DNA of 34,322 bases. It comes from Paracoccaceae bacterium. GTDB taxonomy: Bacteria; Pseudomonadota; Alphaproteobacteria; Rhodobacterales; Rhodobacteraceae. Location: contig CANIKY010000027.1 in the NCBI GenBank assembly GCA_947468085.1, forward strand, positions 1-34,322. The letters run 5' to 3'. Numbering within the stretch: the first letter of the stretch is position 1; the number at the start of each line of letters is the position of its first letter. Shown here in pieces: positions 24,615-31,514 of this stretch. A model generated the notes under the pieces. That model worked only from the letters and a program-made list of their open reading frames with translations, ran no database searches and was not told the origin of the DNA. The translations under genes and the position numbers were made by a program.

Positions 24615-27023
24615 TCAATGCGCGGTGGGGGTAGCCACCTCGTCGCGCTTGGCTTGGCGGGCCAGCGCTGCGGCCTCTTCTGCTGCTTCGTCCCATTCCA
24701 CCGGCACGGGGTCACGCACCAGCGCGATTTTAAGCACTTCGCGCACATGGCTGACGGGAATGATCTTCAATCCCTTTTTCACATTGTCAGGAATATCAAC
24801 CAGATCCTTGGCGTTTTCTTGCGGGATCAGCACAGTCGTCATACCCGCCCGCAACGCCGCCAGCAGCTTTTCCTTCAAGCCGCCGATGGGCAAGGCATTG
24901 CCGCGCAGCGTGACTTCGCCCGTCATGGCCACATCCTTGCGCACCGCAATTCCGGTGATGACCGACACGATCGAGGTCACCATCGCCAAGCCTGCCGAGG
25001 GGCCATCTTTGGGTGTCGCTCCTTCGGGGACGTGCACATGGATGTCCATCGTTTCAAACTTGGGCGGCTTCACCCCCAGTTCGGGGCTGACCGATCGCAC
25101 ATAAGACGCCGCCGCATCGATGGATTCCTTCATCACATCGCCCAGCTTGCCCGTGGTCTTCATCCGCCCCTTCCCAGGCAGGCGCAGGGCTTCGATTTGC
25201 AAGATCTCGCCCCCAACTGAGGTCCAGGCCAATCCGGTGACAACGCCGACCTGATCTTCCTTTTCCGCCAGCCCGTGACGATAGCGCTGCACGCCCAGAT
25301 AGTCTTCCACCTTGGCCTCATCGACATCGACCGACTTGGTTTTGGCTTTCAGAATATCCGTGATCGCCTTGCGGCCCAGCTTGGCAATCTCGCGCTCTAA
25401 GTTCCGCACGCCTGCTTCGCGAGTGTAGTAGCGGATCACATGGGTCAATGCGGCGTCCGACACGGCGAATTCGCCGCGCTTAAGCCCGTTGGCCTTGATC
25501 TGCTTGGGCAGCAAGTGGCCCTTGGCGATTTCCAGCTTTTCGTCTTCGGTATAGCCCGACAGCGGGATGATCTCCATCCGGTCCAGCAAGGGGCCGGGCA
25601 TGTTGTAGGAATTGGCCGTGGTGATGAACATCACGTTCGACAGGTCGTATTCGACCTCTAGGTAATGGTCGGTGAAAGTGCCGTTTTGTTCGGGGTCCAA
25701 CACCTCCAGCATCGCCGAGGCCGGATCGCCGCGGAAATCCTGACCCATCTTGTCGATTTCATCCAGCAAGATCAGCGGATTGGTGGTCTTGGCCTTTTTC
25801 AGCGCCTGAATGATCTTGCCAGGCATCGAGCCGATATAGGTGCGCCGATGGCCGCGAATTTCCGATTCGTCGCGCACCCCGCCCAACGAGATGCGGATGA
25901 ACTCGCGCCCCGTGGCCTTGGCAACCGACCGCCCCAGACTGGTCTTGCCCACACCCGGAGGGCCGACAAGGCACAAGATCGGCCCCTTCAGCTTGGCCGA
26001 ACGCGCCTGCACCGCTAGATATTCCACGATGCGTTCTTTGACCTTATCCAGACCGTAATGGTCTTGATCCAGCACCTTTTGCGCCTCAATCAGGTCTTTT
26101 TTGACGCGGCTTTTGACACCCCATGGCACCGACAACAGCCAGTCAAGGTAGTTGCGCACCACGGTGGCCTCAGCACTCATCGGGCTCATGGATTTAAGCT
26201 TTTTGAACTCGGCCTCAGCCTTTTCGCGGGCTTCTTTGCTGAACTTGGTTTTGTAGATGCGCTCTTCCAGCTCGGCCAGCTCATTTTGGCCATCCTCGCC
26301 GTCGCCCAATTCCTTCTGAATGGCCTTCATCTGCTCATTCAGGTAATATTCGCGCTGGGTCTTTTCCATCTGGGTTTTCACCCGCGATTTGATCTTTTTT
26401 TCGACCTGCAGCACCGACATTTCGCCCTGCATATGGCCGAAAATCTTTTCCAGCCGCTCGGCCACATCCAGCGTTTCCAAGATGTCTTGTTTCAGCGCAA
26501 CATCCGCCCCCAGATGGCCTGCCACCAGATCGGCCAGACGCGCCGGTTCGGTTGTGTCAGCCACGGCTTGCAGGGCCTCTTCGGGGATGTTTTTCTTGAT
26601 CTTGGCATAGCGTTCGAATTCATCGGTCACTGCACGCAGCATCGCCTCGGCCGAGGCTTTGTCGCCGGGTACTTCGGTCAACCGAGATGCACGCGCCTCA
26701 AAGAAAGAGGCGTTTTCGACAAATTCGGTGATCTTCACGCGGCCCTTGCCTTCGACCAGCACTTTAACCGTGCCATCGGGCAATTTCAGCAGTTGCAGCA
26801 CATTGGCCAAAACCCCCACACGGTAGATGCCATCGGTGCCCGGATCATCGACCGAAGGGTCAATCTGGCTGGACAGCAAGATTTGCTTGTCATCTGCCAT
26901 AACCTCTTCCAAGGCGCGAACCGACTTTTCGCGGCCCACGAACAAAGGCACAATCATATGGGGAAACACCACAATGTCGCGCAGTGGCAACACGGGGTAA
27001 CTGGGTGACAACTTGTCCGTCAT
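24615..27023 (-). CDS. lon: ATP-dependent protease Lon
   Basis: Lon is a cytoplasmic homo-oligomeric AAA+ serine protease that degrades misfolded and regulatory proteins. The 802-aa product has the N-terminal substrate-binding domain (about 1-200), a coiled-coil linker, the ATPase with Walker A GPPGVGKT (354-361) and Walker B LILLDEID (417-424), and the protease domain with the Ser-Lys dyad: S676 in [11 protein letters not shown] and K719 in GGLKEK. All are intact. The ATG at 27023 is preceded by AAAGGA. A strong terminator follows immediately, so it is the last or only gene of its transcript; tgt lies 217 bp upstream on the same strand. Heat-shock control is usual for lon, and only a weak heat-shock-like promoter can be seen here. 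Confidence 0.97.
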   Translation of the reverse strand: MTDKLSPSYPVLPLRDIVVFPHMIVPLFVGREKSVRALEEVMADDKQILLSSQIDPSVDDPGTDGIYRVGVLANVLQLLKLPDGTVKVLVEGKGRVKITEFVENASFFEARASRLTEVPGDKASAEAMLRAVTDEFERYAKIKKNIPEEALQAVADTTEPARLADLVAGHLGADVALKQDILETLDVAERLEKIFGHMQGEMSVLQVEKKIKSRVKTQMEKTQREYYLNEQMKAIQKELGDGEDGQNELAELEERIYKTKFSKEAREKAEAEFKKLKSMSPMSAEATVVRNYLDWLLSVPWGVKSRVKKDLIEAQKVLDQDHYGLDKVKERIVEYLAVQARSAKLKGPILCLVGPPGVGKTSLGRSVAKATGREFIRISLGGVRDESEIRGHRRTYIGSMPGKIIQALKKAKTTNPLILLDEIDKMGQDFRGDPASAMLEVLDPEQNGTFTDHYLEVEYDLSNVMFITTANSYNMPGPLLDRMEIIPLSGYTEDEKLEIAKGHLLPKQIKANGLKRGEFAVSDAALTHVIRYYTREAGVRNLEREIAKLGRKAITDILKAKTKSVDVDEAKVEDYLGVQRYRHGLAEKEDQVGVVTGLAWTSVGGEILQIEALRLPGKGRMKTTGKLGDVMKESIDAAASYVRSVSPELGVKPPKFETMDIHVHVPEGATPKDGPSAGLAMVTSIVSVITGIAVRKDVAMTGEVTLRGNALPIGGLKEKLLAALRAGMTTVLIPQENAKDLVDIPDNVKKGLKIIPVSHVREVLKIALVRDPVPVEWDEAAEEAAALARQAKRDEVATPTAH

Positions 27024-27240
27024 CTTCGTTCCTTTCTAGCAAGAAGGCCCCGTCCCGATCGTCGGCAACGTATGGGCCTTCCCCTGCTCGCCAACTGTAT
27101 CTGGGGTGGCGGGGGGGTCATGTCAACCATCCCTGCCCTTCTCATTTTCGCGATCATGGTCGCAGGGGGGGCAAGGTGCAAGGGCCTGTTTGGGGTGAGG
27201 CACGGCACAAACACACAGGTACAAGGCGCAGATGGCGCCC

Positions 27241-28371
27241 CTATATAGGCTCGATATCCCCTTGCGCCCTTAGGGCATGAAATTGGGCGACAAAAGCCGC
27301 CAAAGTGCCCGTAGCAATGGCATCGCGCAGGCCCTGCATCAGCTGTTGGAAATACTGCAGGTTGTGCCATGTCAGCAGCATGCTGGAAATGATTTCCTCG
27401 GCCTTGAAAACATGGTGCAGATAGGCACGGCTGTAGCCTTGGCAGCACGGGCAGGTGCAATCTTCGTCAATCGGGCGGGGGTCGTTTTGATGGCGGGCGT
27501 TTTTGATGGCCACGGGGCCACGCCTTGTCCAAACCTGCCCCGTGCGGCCCGAACGTGAGGGAAGGACGCAGTCCATCATATCAATCCCGCGCTCTACCGC
27601 GCCCACGATGTCATCGGGCTTGCCCACCCCCATCAGATAGCGCGGCTTATCTTGGGGCAGCATATCGGGCGCATAATCGAGCACGCCAAACATCGCCTCT
27701 TGCCCCTCGCCCACGGCCAAACCGCCCACCGCATAGCCGTCAAAGCCGATGGCGCGCAAAGCATCCGCACTTTCGCCACGCAGATCGCGGTTCACCCCGC
27801 CTTGCTGGATGCCAAACAGCGCATGCCCGGGCCTGTCGCCAAAGGCTTGGCGCGAGCGGTCGGCCCAGCGCATGGACATGCGCATCGATTGCGCAACCGC
27901 CGCGTCGGTTGCAGGCAAAGCGGGGCATTCATCAAAACACATCACAATATCAGACCCAAGCAGGCGCTGAATTTCCATGCTGCGTTCGGGGGTCAGCATG
28001 TGTTTTGACCCGTCAATATGCGAGGAAAAGCGCACACCCTCTTCGGTCAGTTTGCGTAAAGCTGACAGGCTCATCACCTGAAACCCGCCGGAATCAGTCA
28101 AGATCGGGCGGTTCCAGTTCATGAACTTGTGCAAGCCGCCTAAGGCGGCAATGCGTTCTGCCGTGGGGCGCAGCATCAGATGGTAGGTGTTGCCCAACAA
28201 GATATCCGCCCCCGTTGCGCGCACCGACTCTGGCAGCATCGCTTTCACAGTTGCGGCTGTGCCCACAGGCATAAAGGCCGGCGTGCGGATCTCGCCCCTT
28301 GGGGTGGAAATCACGCCTGTGCGGGCTTTTCCGTCTTTGGCGTGAATGTCAAAAGCAAACCGTTCGGTCAT
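27241..28371 (-). CDS. tgt: tRNA-guanine(34) transglycosylase
   Basis: Tgt exchanges guanine 34 of tRNA-Asp, -Asn, -His and -Tyr for preQ1, the step before QueA in queuosine synthesis. The 376-aa TIM-barrel protein has D93 in [11 protein letters not shown], the nucleophile D267 in [13 protein letters not shown], and the zinc ligands C305, C307 and C310 in CTCPCC with H336; the spacing matches the Zymomonas enzyme. The ATG at 28371 has AGGGGA upstream. It lies 76 bp downstream of the hydrolase gene of the three-gene catabolic-looking operon, on the same strand, so read-through is possible. Its pathway partner queA is far away in this window, unlike the queA-tgt pair in enterobacteria. Confidence 0.97.
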   Translation of the reverse strand: MTERFAFDIHAKDGKARTGVISTPRGEIRTPAFMPVGTAATVKAMLPESVRATGADILLGNTYHLMLRPTAERIAALGGLHKFMNWNRPILTDSGGFQVMSLSALRKLTEEGVRFSSHIDGSKHMLTPERSMEIQRLLGSDIVMCFDECPALPATDAAVAQSMRMSMRWADRSRQAFGDRPGHALFGIQQGGVNRDLRGESADALRAIGFDGYAVGGLAVGEGQEAMFGVLDYAPDMLPQDKPRYLMGVGKPDDIVGAVERGIDMMDCVLPSRSGRTGQVWTRRGPVAIKNARHQNDPRPIDEDCTCPCCQGYSRAYLHHVFKAEEIISSMLLTWHNLQYFQQLMQGLRDAIATGTLAAFVAQFHALRAQGDIEPI

Positions 28372-28447
28372 GGGCCGTTCCCCTTTGGTCGCCCTTCTGC
28401 GTCAGACGGGCGCGAAAGCCAAGAGCAGTGCGCACAAGGATTGCGCT

Positions 28448-29215
28448 TCACCCGCCCTGAGCCAACAAAAAGCGGCGCACATGGGGCAAAACGGCTTCGG
28501 TCGCTTCGATGAAAATAGCGTGTTTGAGCTTGTCGAGGATGACCAGATCCGATCCCGTCAGCGCCTGCTGGATCAGCCGGTTCAGGCGTGGGTTGCAGCC
28601 GCCGTCCAATTCGCCGGTGATGATCTGGCAGGGGGCTTTGACCTGCGACAGCCAAGGGGCCATTTCCGTTTCAGCATAGATATCAAAGACATTCAGAAAG
28701 ACATCGGCGTCAGTGCTCATCACCTGCGCCTTGCGCCAGTTGATCACATCGGGGCGCGCGGCGCAAAAATCATCGGTGAACCAGCGGGCGGTCAAAGTAT
28801 CCAGCACCGGCCCTATCCCCGTCTGGCGCATCAATTTAACCACACCCATCACCTTGGCGCTGTCCTCTTGTGTCCGAAAGGCCGCCGTCGACCATAGGCC
28901 CAAAGACAGCACCCGATCGGGATAGCGCAGCGCATAGCGTGGCCCGATCATGCCGCCCAAGGAATGGCCCGCAAAATGCGCCTGTTCAATGCCAAGGCGG
29001 GCGCGCAGCTCTTCCAGATCATCGACCAGATCATCCAAGCCAAAAGGCGCATCGGGCAAAGACGACAGCCCATGGCCGCGCAGGTCATAAGAAATGCAGG
29101 TGAACCTGTCGCGCAAACCGTCCACCAGCCTGTCAAACGTGGCGCGGCGCGCACCGATGCCGTGAATCAAAAACAAGGCCGGCCCCGCACCCGCCACCGA
29201 AAAGGCGCTGCGCAT
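28448..29215 (-). CDS. Alpha/beta hydrolase, enol-lactonase-like
   Basis: A 255-aa cytoplasmic alpha/beta-fold hydrolase. The catalytic triad is visible: S85 in the nucleophile elbow GHSLGG, D204 in TGELDGG, and H232 in LKHAIFIE; the oxyanion hole is LIHGIG. General layout and the segments YALRYPDRVLSLGL and TARWFT resemble 3-oxoadipate enol-lactonase (PcaD) and related C-C or ester hydrolases, so a lactone, ester or enol-lactone is the likeliest substrate; this is inference. It starts 3 bp after the tautomerase stop, with AAGGAA inside the end of that gene, so the two are translationally linked. Third gene of the LLM-tautomerase-hydrolase operon. Confidence 0.88.
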   Translation of the reverse strand: MRSAFSVAGAGPALFLIHGIGARRATFDRLVDGLRDRFTCISYDLRGHGLSSLPDAPFGLDDLVDDLEELRARLGIEQAHFAGHSLGGMIGPRYALRYPDRVLSLGLWSTAAFRTQEDSAKVMGVVKLMRQTGIGPVLDTLTARWFTDDFCAARPDVINWRKAQVMSTDADVFLNVFDIYAETEMAPWLSQVKAPCQIITGELDGGCNPRLNRLIQQALTGSDLVILDKLKHAIFIEATEAVLPHVRRFLLAQGG

Positions 29216-29218
29216 CGC

Positions 29219-29410
29219 CTATTCCTTGGGGTCAGAGGCCAGACGCCCCGCCGTCGCCCAATCGCTTTTGGCCACATCGCCAAAGATGATCGTCACCGAA
29301 GCGGGTGTGCCGCCGCAGGTATCGACCCAAGCTTTGGTCACAGCCTGCGCACAGGCGCGCTTTTGGTCGGTCGTGCGGCCTTCATACATATCAATACGGA
29401 TCACGGGCAT
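29219..29410 (-). CDS. 4-oxalocrotonate tautomerase-like small protein
   Basis: A 63-aa subunit of the tautomerase superfamily, which forms oligomers and uses the N-terminal proline as base. After loss of Met, Pro1 and Arg11 (in YEGRTTDQK) are present as in classical 4-OT. Compared with the Pseudomonas enzyme, the substrate-binding Arg39 is replaced by Thr (in PASVTII) and Phe50 by Trp (in AKSDWATAG), so it is probably not a true 4-oxalocrotonate tautomerase. The start at 29410 has AAGGAG five bases upstream, and this site overlaps the TAA stop of the LLM gene. It is flanked closely by an LLM monooxygenase and a hydrolase and may isomerise an intermediate of the same pathway. Confidence 0.85.
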   Translation of the reverse strand: MPVIRIDMYEGRTTDQKRACAQAVTKAWVDTCGGTPASVTIIFGDVAKSDWATAGRLASDPKE

Positions 29411-29419
29411 GGCTACTCC

Positions 29420-30439
29420 TTACGCAGCGATAGGGTGGGGGCGAAATTGCGGCATGATCTCGGCCGCGAATTGGGACATCATGCAAAGCGTTTCGTCTTG
29501 CGGCTGGCCGAAGTTCGAGGTGACGATGATCTCGTCAATGCCAAGGGCGGCGTAGTCCGCCAGTCGGTCGATCATCTCGTCCTTTTGGCAAATCAAAATG
29601 TTCTGGCCCAGCTCTTCGGGCGTCTGGGCGCGGGGCAGCGGGCGGATGATGCCCTGATCGACAATACCCGGCCCGCCAAACACATTGTCAAAGCTGCTGT
29701 AATAGCGGTGCGCAAAGGCCACCATGCGGCGGCGTTCGGCTTCGGACTGCACCAAGTAAACCCCGCGCTGCAGCGACAGGCGGTTGGCATGGCCACCCGC
29801 CGCTTTGCCGCGATAAAAGGCCGAAACTTGCGCCTCAAGCTGGCCATGGGCTGCACCCAGCGGTGTGGTTTGCACATGATAGCCCTTGGCCGCAGCCGCC
29901 TCGATCCCCGCAGGCAGCATAACACCCAGCATCAGGGGGATCGGGTCTTCGGGGCGCGGCATAATGGTCAGCGCGTCAAACTTATAATGCGACCCGTCCC
30001 AAGACACATCGGCACGGGTCAAAAGGGCCTCTAGCACCGCTAGGGCCTCTTCAAAGCGCGGCTTGGTTTGGCCAAAGGGCACGCCCATCAGATCGGTTTC
30101 AAAGCCAAAGGCCCCCTTGCCCACGCCCAGCATCAAACGCCCCTCGCACAAAGCTTGGGCCTGCACCACCTCGCCCGCAAAAACCCGCATATCGCGCAAG
30201 GGCAATTGGCAAACCGAAGTGACAAGCCGCAACCGTTTGGTATGCGCCGCAATCTTGACGGCCATTTGCAAAGGAGAGGGGATAAGCAGGATATTGACCA
30301 GATGATGTTCCGGCAGACCCACGCCGTCATAGCCCACTGCCTCGGCGTGGACGGCCTGCGCCACCATGTTGCGGTAAAGCGCCTTGCCGCCCAAAGCCGG
30401 ATCCAGCATGTGGCTGGACAGAAAATGCACGAAATCCAT
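29420..30439 (-). CDS. LLM-class flavin-dependent oxidoreductase (luciferase-like)
   Basis: This 339-aa TIM-barrel enzyme of the bacterial luciferase-like family uses reduced FMN (or F420) and oxygen to insert oxygen into a substrate. Family marks are GYDGVGLPEHH (with the EHH seen in LuxA), the GRLMLGVGKGAFGFET phosphate-binding region and the LPLRDMRVFAGEVVQAQALCEGR helix. I chose the ATG at 30439 because GGAGG lies five bases upstream; the frame is open to 30460. No flavin reductase gene is adjacent, so reduced flavin must come from elsewhere. It leads an operon with a 9-bp gap to the tautomerase gene. A Baeyer-Villiger-type or monooxygenation step followed by hydrolysis would make sense of the set, but the substrate is unknown. 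Confidence 0.9.
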   Translation of the reverse strand: MDFVHFLSSHMLDPALGGKALYRNMVAQAVHAEAVGYDGVGLPEHHLVNILLIPSPLQMAVKIAAHTKRLRLVTSVCQLPLRDMRVFAGEVVQAQALCEGRLMLGVGKGAFGFETDLMGVPFGQTKPRFEEALAVLEALLTRADVSWDGSHYKFDALTIMPRPEDPIPLMLGVMLPAGIEAAAAKGYHVQTTPLGAAHGQLEAQVSAFYRGKAAGGHANRLSLQRGVYLVQSEAERRRMVAFAHRYYSSFDNVFGGPGIVDQGIIRPLPRAQTPEELGQNILICQKDEMIDRLADYAALGIDEIIVTSNFGQPQDETLCMMSQFAAEIMPQFRPHPIAA

Positions 30440-30452
30440 CAGACCCTCCGCT

Positions 30453-30488
30453 TTGTCCAAATCTTGTCCATCTGTGCTGCAGCGTCAA
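30453..30488 (-). promoter_or_regulatory. Candidate promoter and direct repeats of the LLM operon
   Basis: On the minus strand TTGACG (30488-30483) and AAGATT (30465-30460) are 17 bp apart; the -10 match is modest. Two copies of TTGTCCA (plus strand, 30453-30459 and 30464-30470) are repeated at exactly 11 bp, so on the same DNA face, and overlap the -10. They could be a repressor site. The predicted start gives a leader of about 14 nt. Confidence 0.4.
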
Positions 30489-30525
30489 CACTTCCCTTTC
30501 ATGCCAAGACCTGATTTGTGGCGGC

Positions 30526-31395
30526 ATGAGCAAAGCTTTCGTCCCCAATCCCCGCCTTGGTCTGGCCTATACTTTGGTCGGTGCCGCCCTTTTTGTGCCC
30601 GATGCCCTGCTCGTGCGGATGATCGGCGGCGATGTGATGGATGTGGCCGTCTGGCGCGGCATGATCGCGGGCACAGTCACACTGGCAGGCACAGCGCTTT
30701 TTGCGCGGCATTTGATTCCCTCGTGGCGGGAATTGCTGTCATGGCCCTCTTTGCTGCTCATCTTCGCCCAAGGGATCGGGTCGTTTTTGTATCTGATGGC
30801 CTTGGGGCAGACGAGTGTGGCCAATACCATGCTGCTTTACGCGTCTTCGCCGTTCCTGTCGGCCCTTTTGGCCTTTGCCGTGCTTAAAGAAAGCATCGGG
30901 CGGGTGACGCTTTTGTGCATGGCCGCCGTCTTTGGCGGCGTGGTCATCATCGCCAGCGGATCGCTGGGCGGCGGGCACCTGTGGGGCGATTTGATCGCTT
31001 TCCTCAACGCCAGTTCAGCCGCCGCCTATTATGTCATCTTGCGCAAAACCGGCGCGCAAAGCCTGATCGTCTCGGCCGCCCTTGGCTTTTTCGCCACGGC
31101 GCTGCTGGCCTATCCCTTCGCCCCGCACCACAGCTTTGATGCCACCCAGATCAGCCTTGTGACGATCAACGCCACCATTGGCCTTGCCTTGGGCTGCGCG
31201 CTGCAAATGATGGGCCCGCGCCATCTGCCTGCCGCCGAAGTCTCGATGATCACCATGCTGGAAATCGTGGCCTCCCCCCTGCTCGTCTGGGCCGTGCTGA
31301 ACGAGGCGCCAGGAACCCTCACCCTGATCGGCGGTGGCGTGATCCTCGCGGCCCTTGTCACCCACGGCATCTGGCGCCTGCGCCAAGCCCCCTAA
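30526..31395 (+). CDS. EamA/DMT family transporter
   Basis: A 289-aa inner-membrane protein with about ten hydrophobic helices in two repeated EamA halves (about residues 10-145 and 150-285), as in the drug/metabolite exporters of the RhaT/YdcZ/RarD type. Typical segments are YLMALGQTSVANTMLLYASSPFLSALLAF at the end of the first half and EVSMITMLEIVASPLLVWAVLNE at the end of the second. The ATG at 30526 has only a weak ribosome-binding site. It is divergent from the LLM operon across 86 bp, so a common regulator site is possible and the exporter might serve that pathway. The substrate is unknown. Confidence 0.88.
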   Translation: MSKAFVPNPRLGLAYTLVGAALFVPDALLVRMIGGDVMDVAVWRGMIAGTVTLAGTALFARHLIPSWRELLSWPSLLLIFAQGIGSFLYLMALGQTSVANTMLLYASSPFLSALLAFAVLKESIGRVTLLCMAAVFGGVVIIASGSLGGGHLWGDLIAFLNASSAAAYYVILRKTGAQSLIVSAALGFFATALLAYPFAPHHSFDATQISLVTINATIGLALGCALQMMGPRHLPAAEVSMITMLEIVASPLLVWAVLNEAPGTLTLIGGGVILAALVTHGIWRLRQAP

Positions 31396-31451
31396 CCCCC
31401 CTTTCATATGTGCCCAAATATCCCCGCCGGAGGCTGCGACGCCCGCCCCCC

Positions 31452-31487
31452 AAAGCAAAAGGGGCAAGACCATCCCGGCCCTGCCCC
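31452..31487 (-). terminator. Terminator of nrdJ
   Basis: On the minus strand GGGGCAGGGCC and GGTCTTGCCCC pair over 11 positions, two of them U-G, around the loop GGGAT, followed by TTTTGCTTT. It lies 27 bp after the nrdJ stop. Confidence 0.7.
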
Positions 31488-31514
31488 CCCAAATCTTGCG
31501 CCGGTTAAAGTCGG

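Noticed and set aside
26058-27008. 316-codon open frame opposite lon
   Set aside because: Antisense shadow of a fully supported gene; composition is rich in Phe, His and Gln with no family resemblance.
27097-27126. TTGACA upstream of lon as a sigma70 promoter
   Set aside because: The -35 is perfect but no acceptable -10 lies at 16-18 bp; the best match is at 19 bp or more. It is kept only as a remark in the lon finding.
28964-30034. 356-codon open frame opposite the LLM operon
   Set aside because: It runs across three well-supported genes on the other strand and has shadow-like composition.
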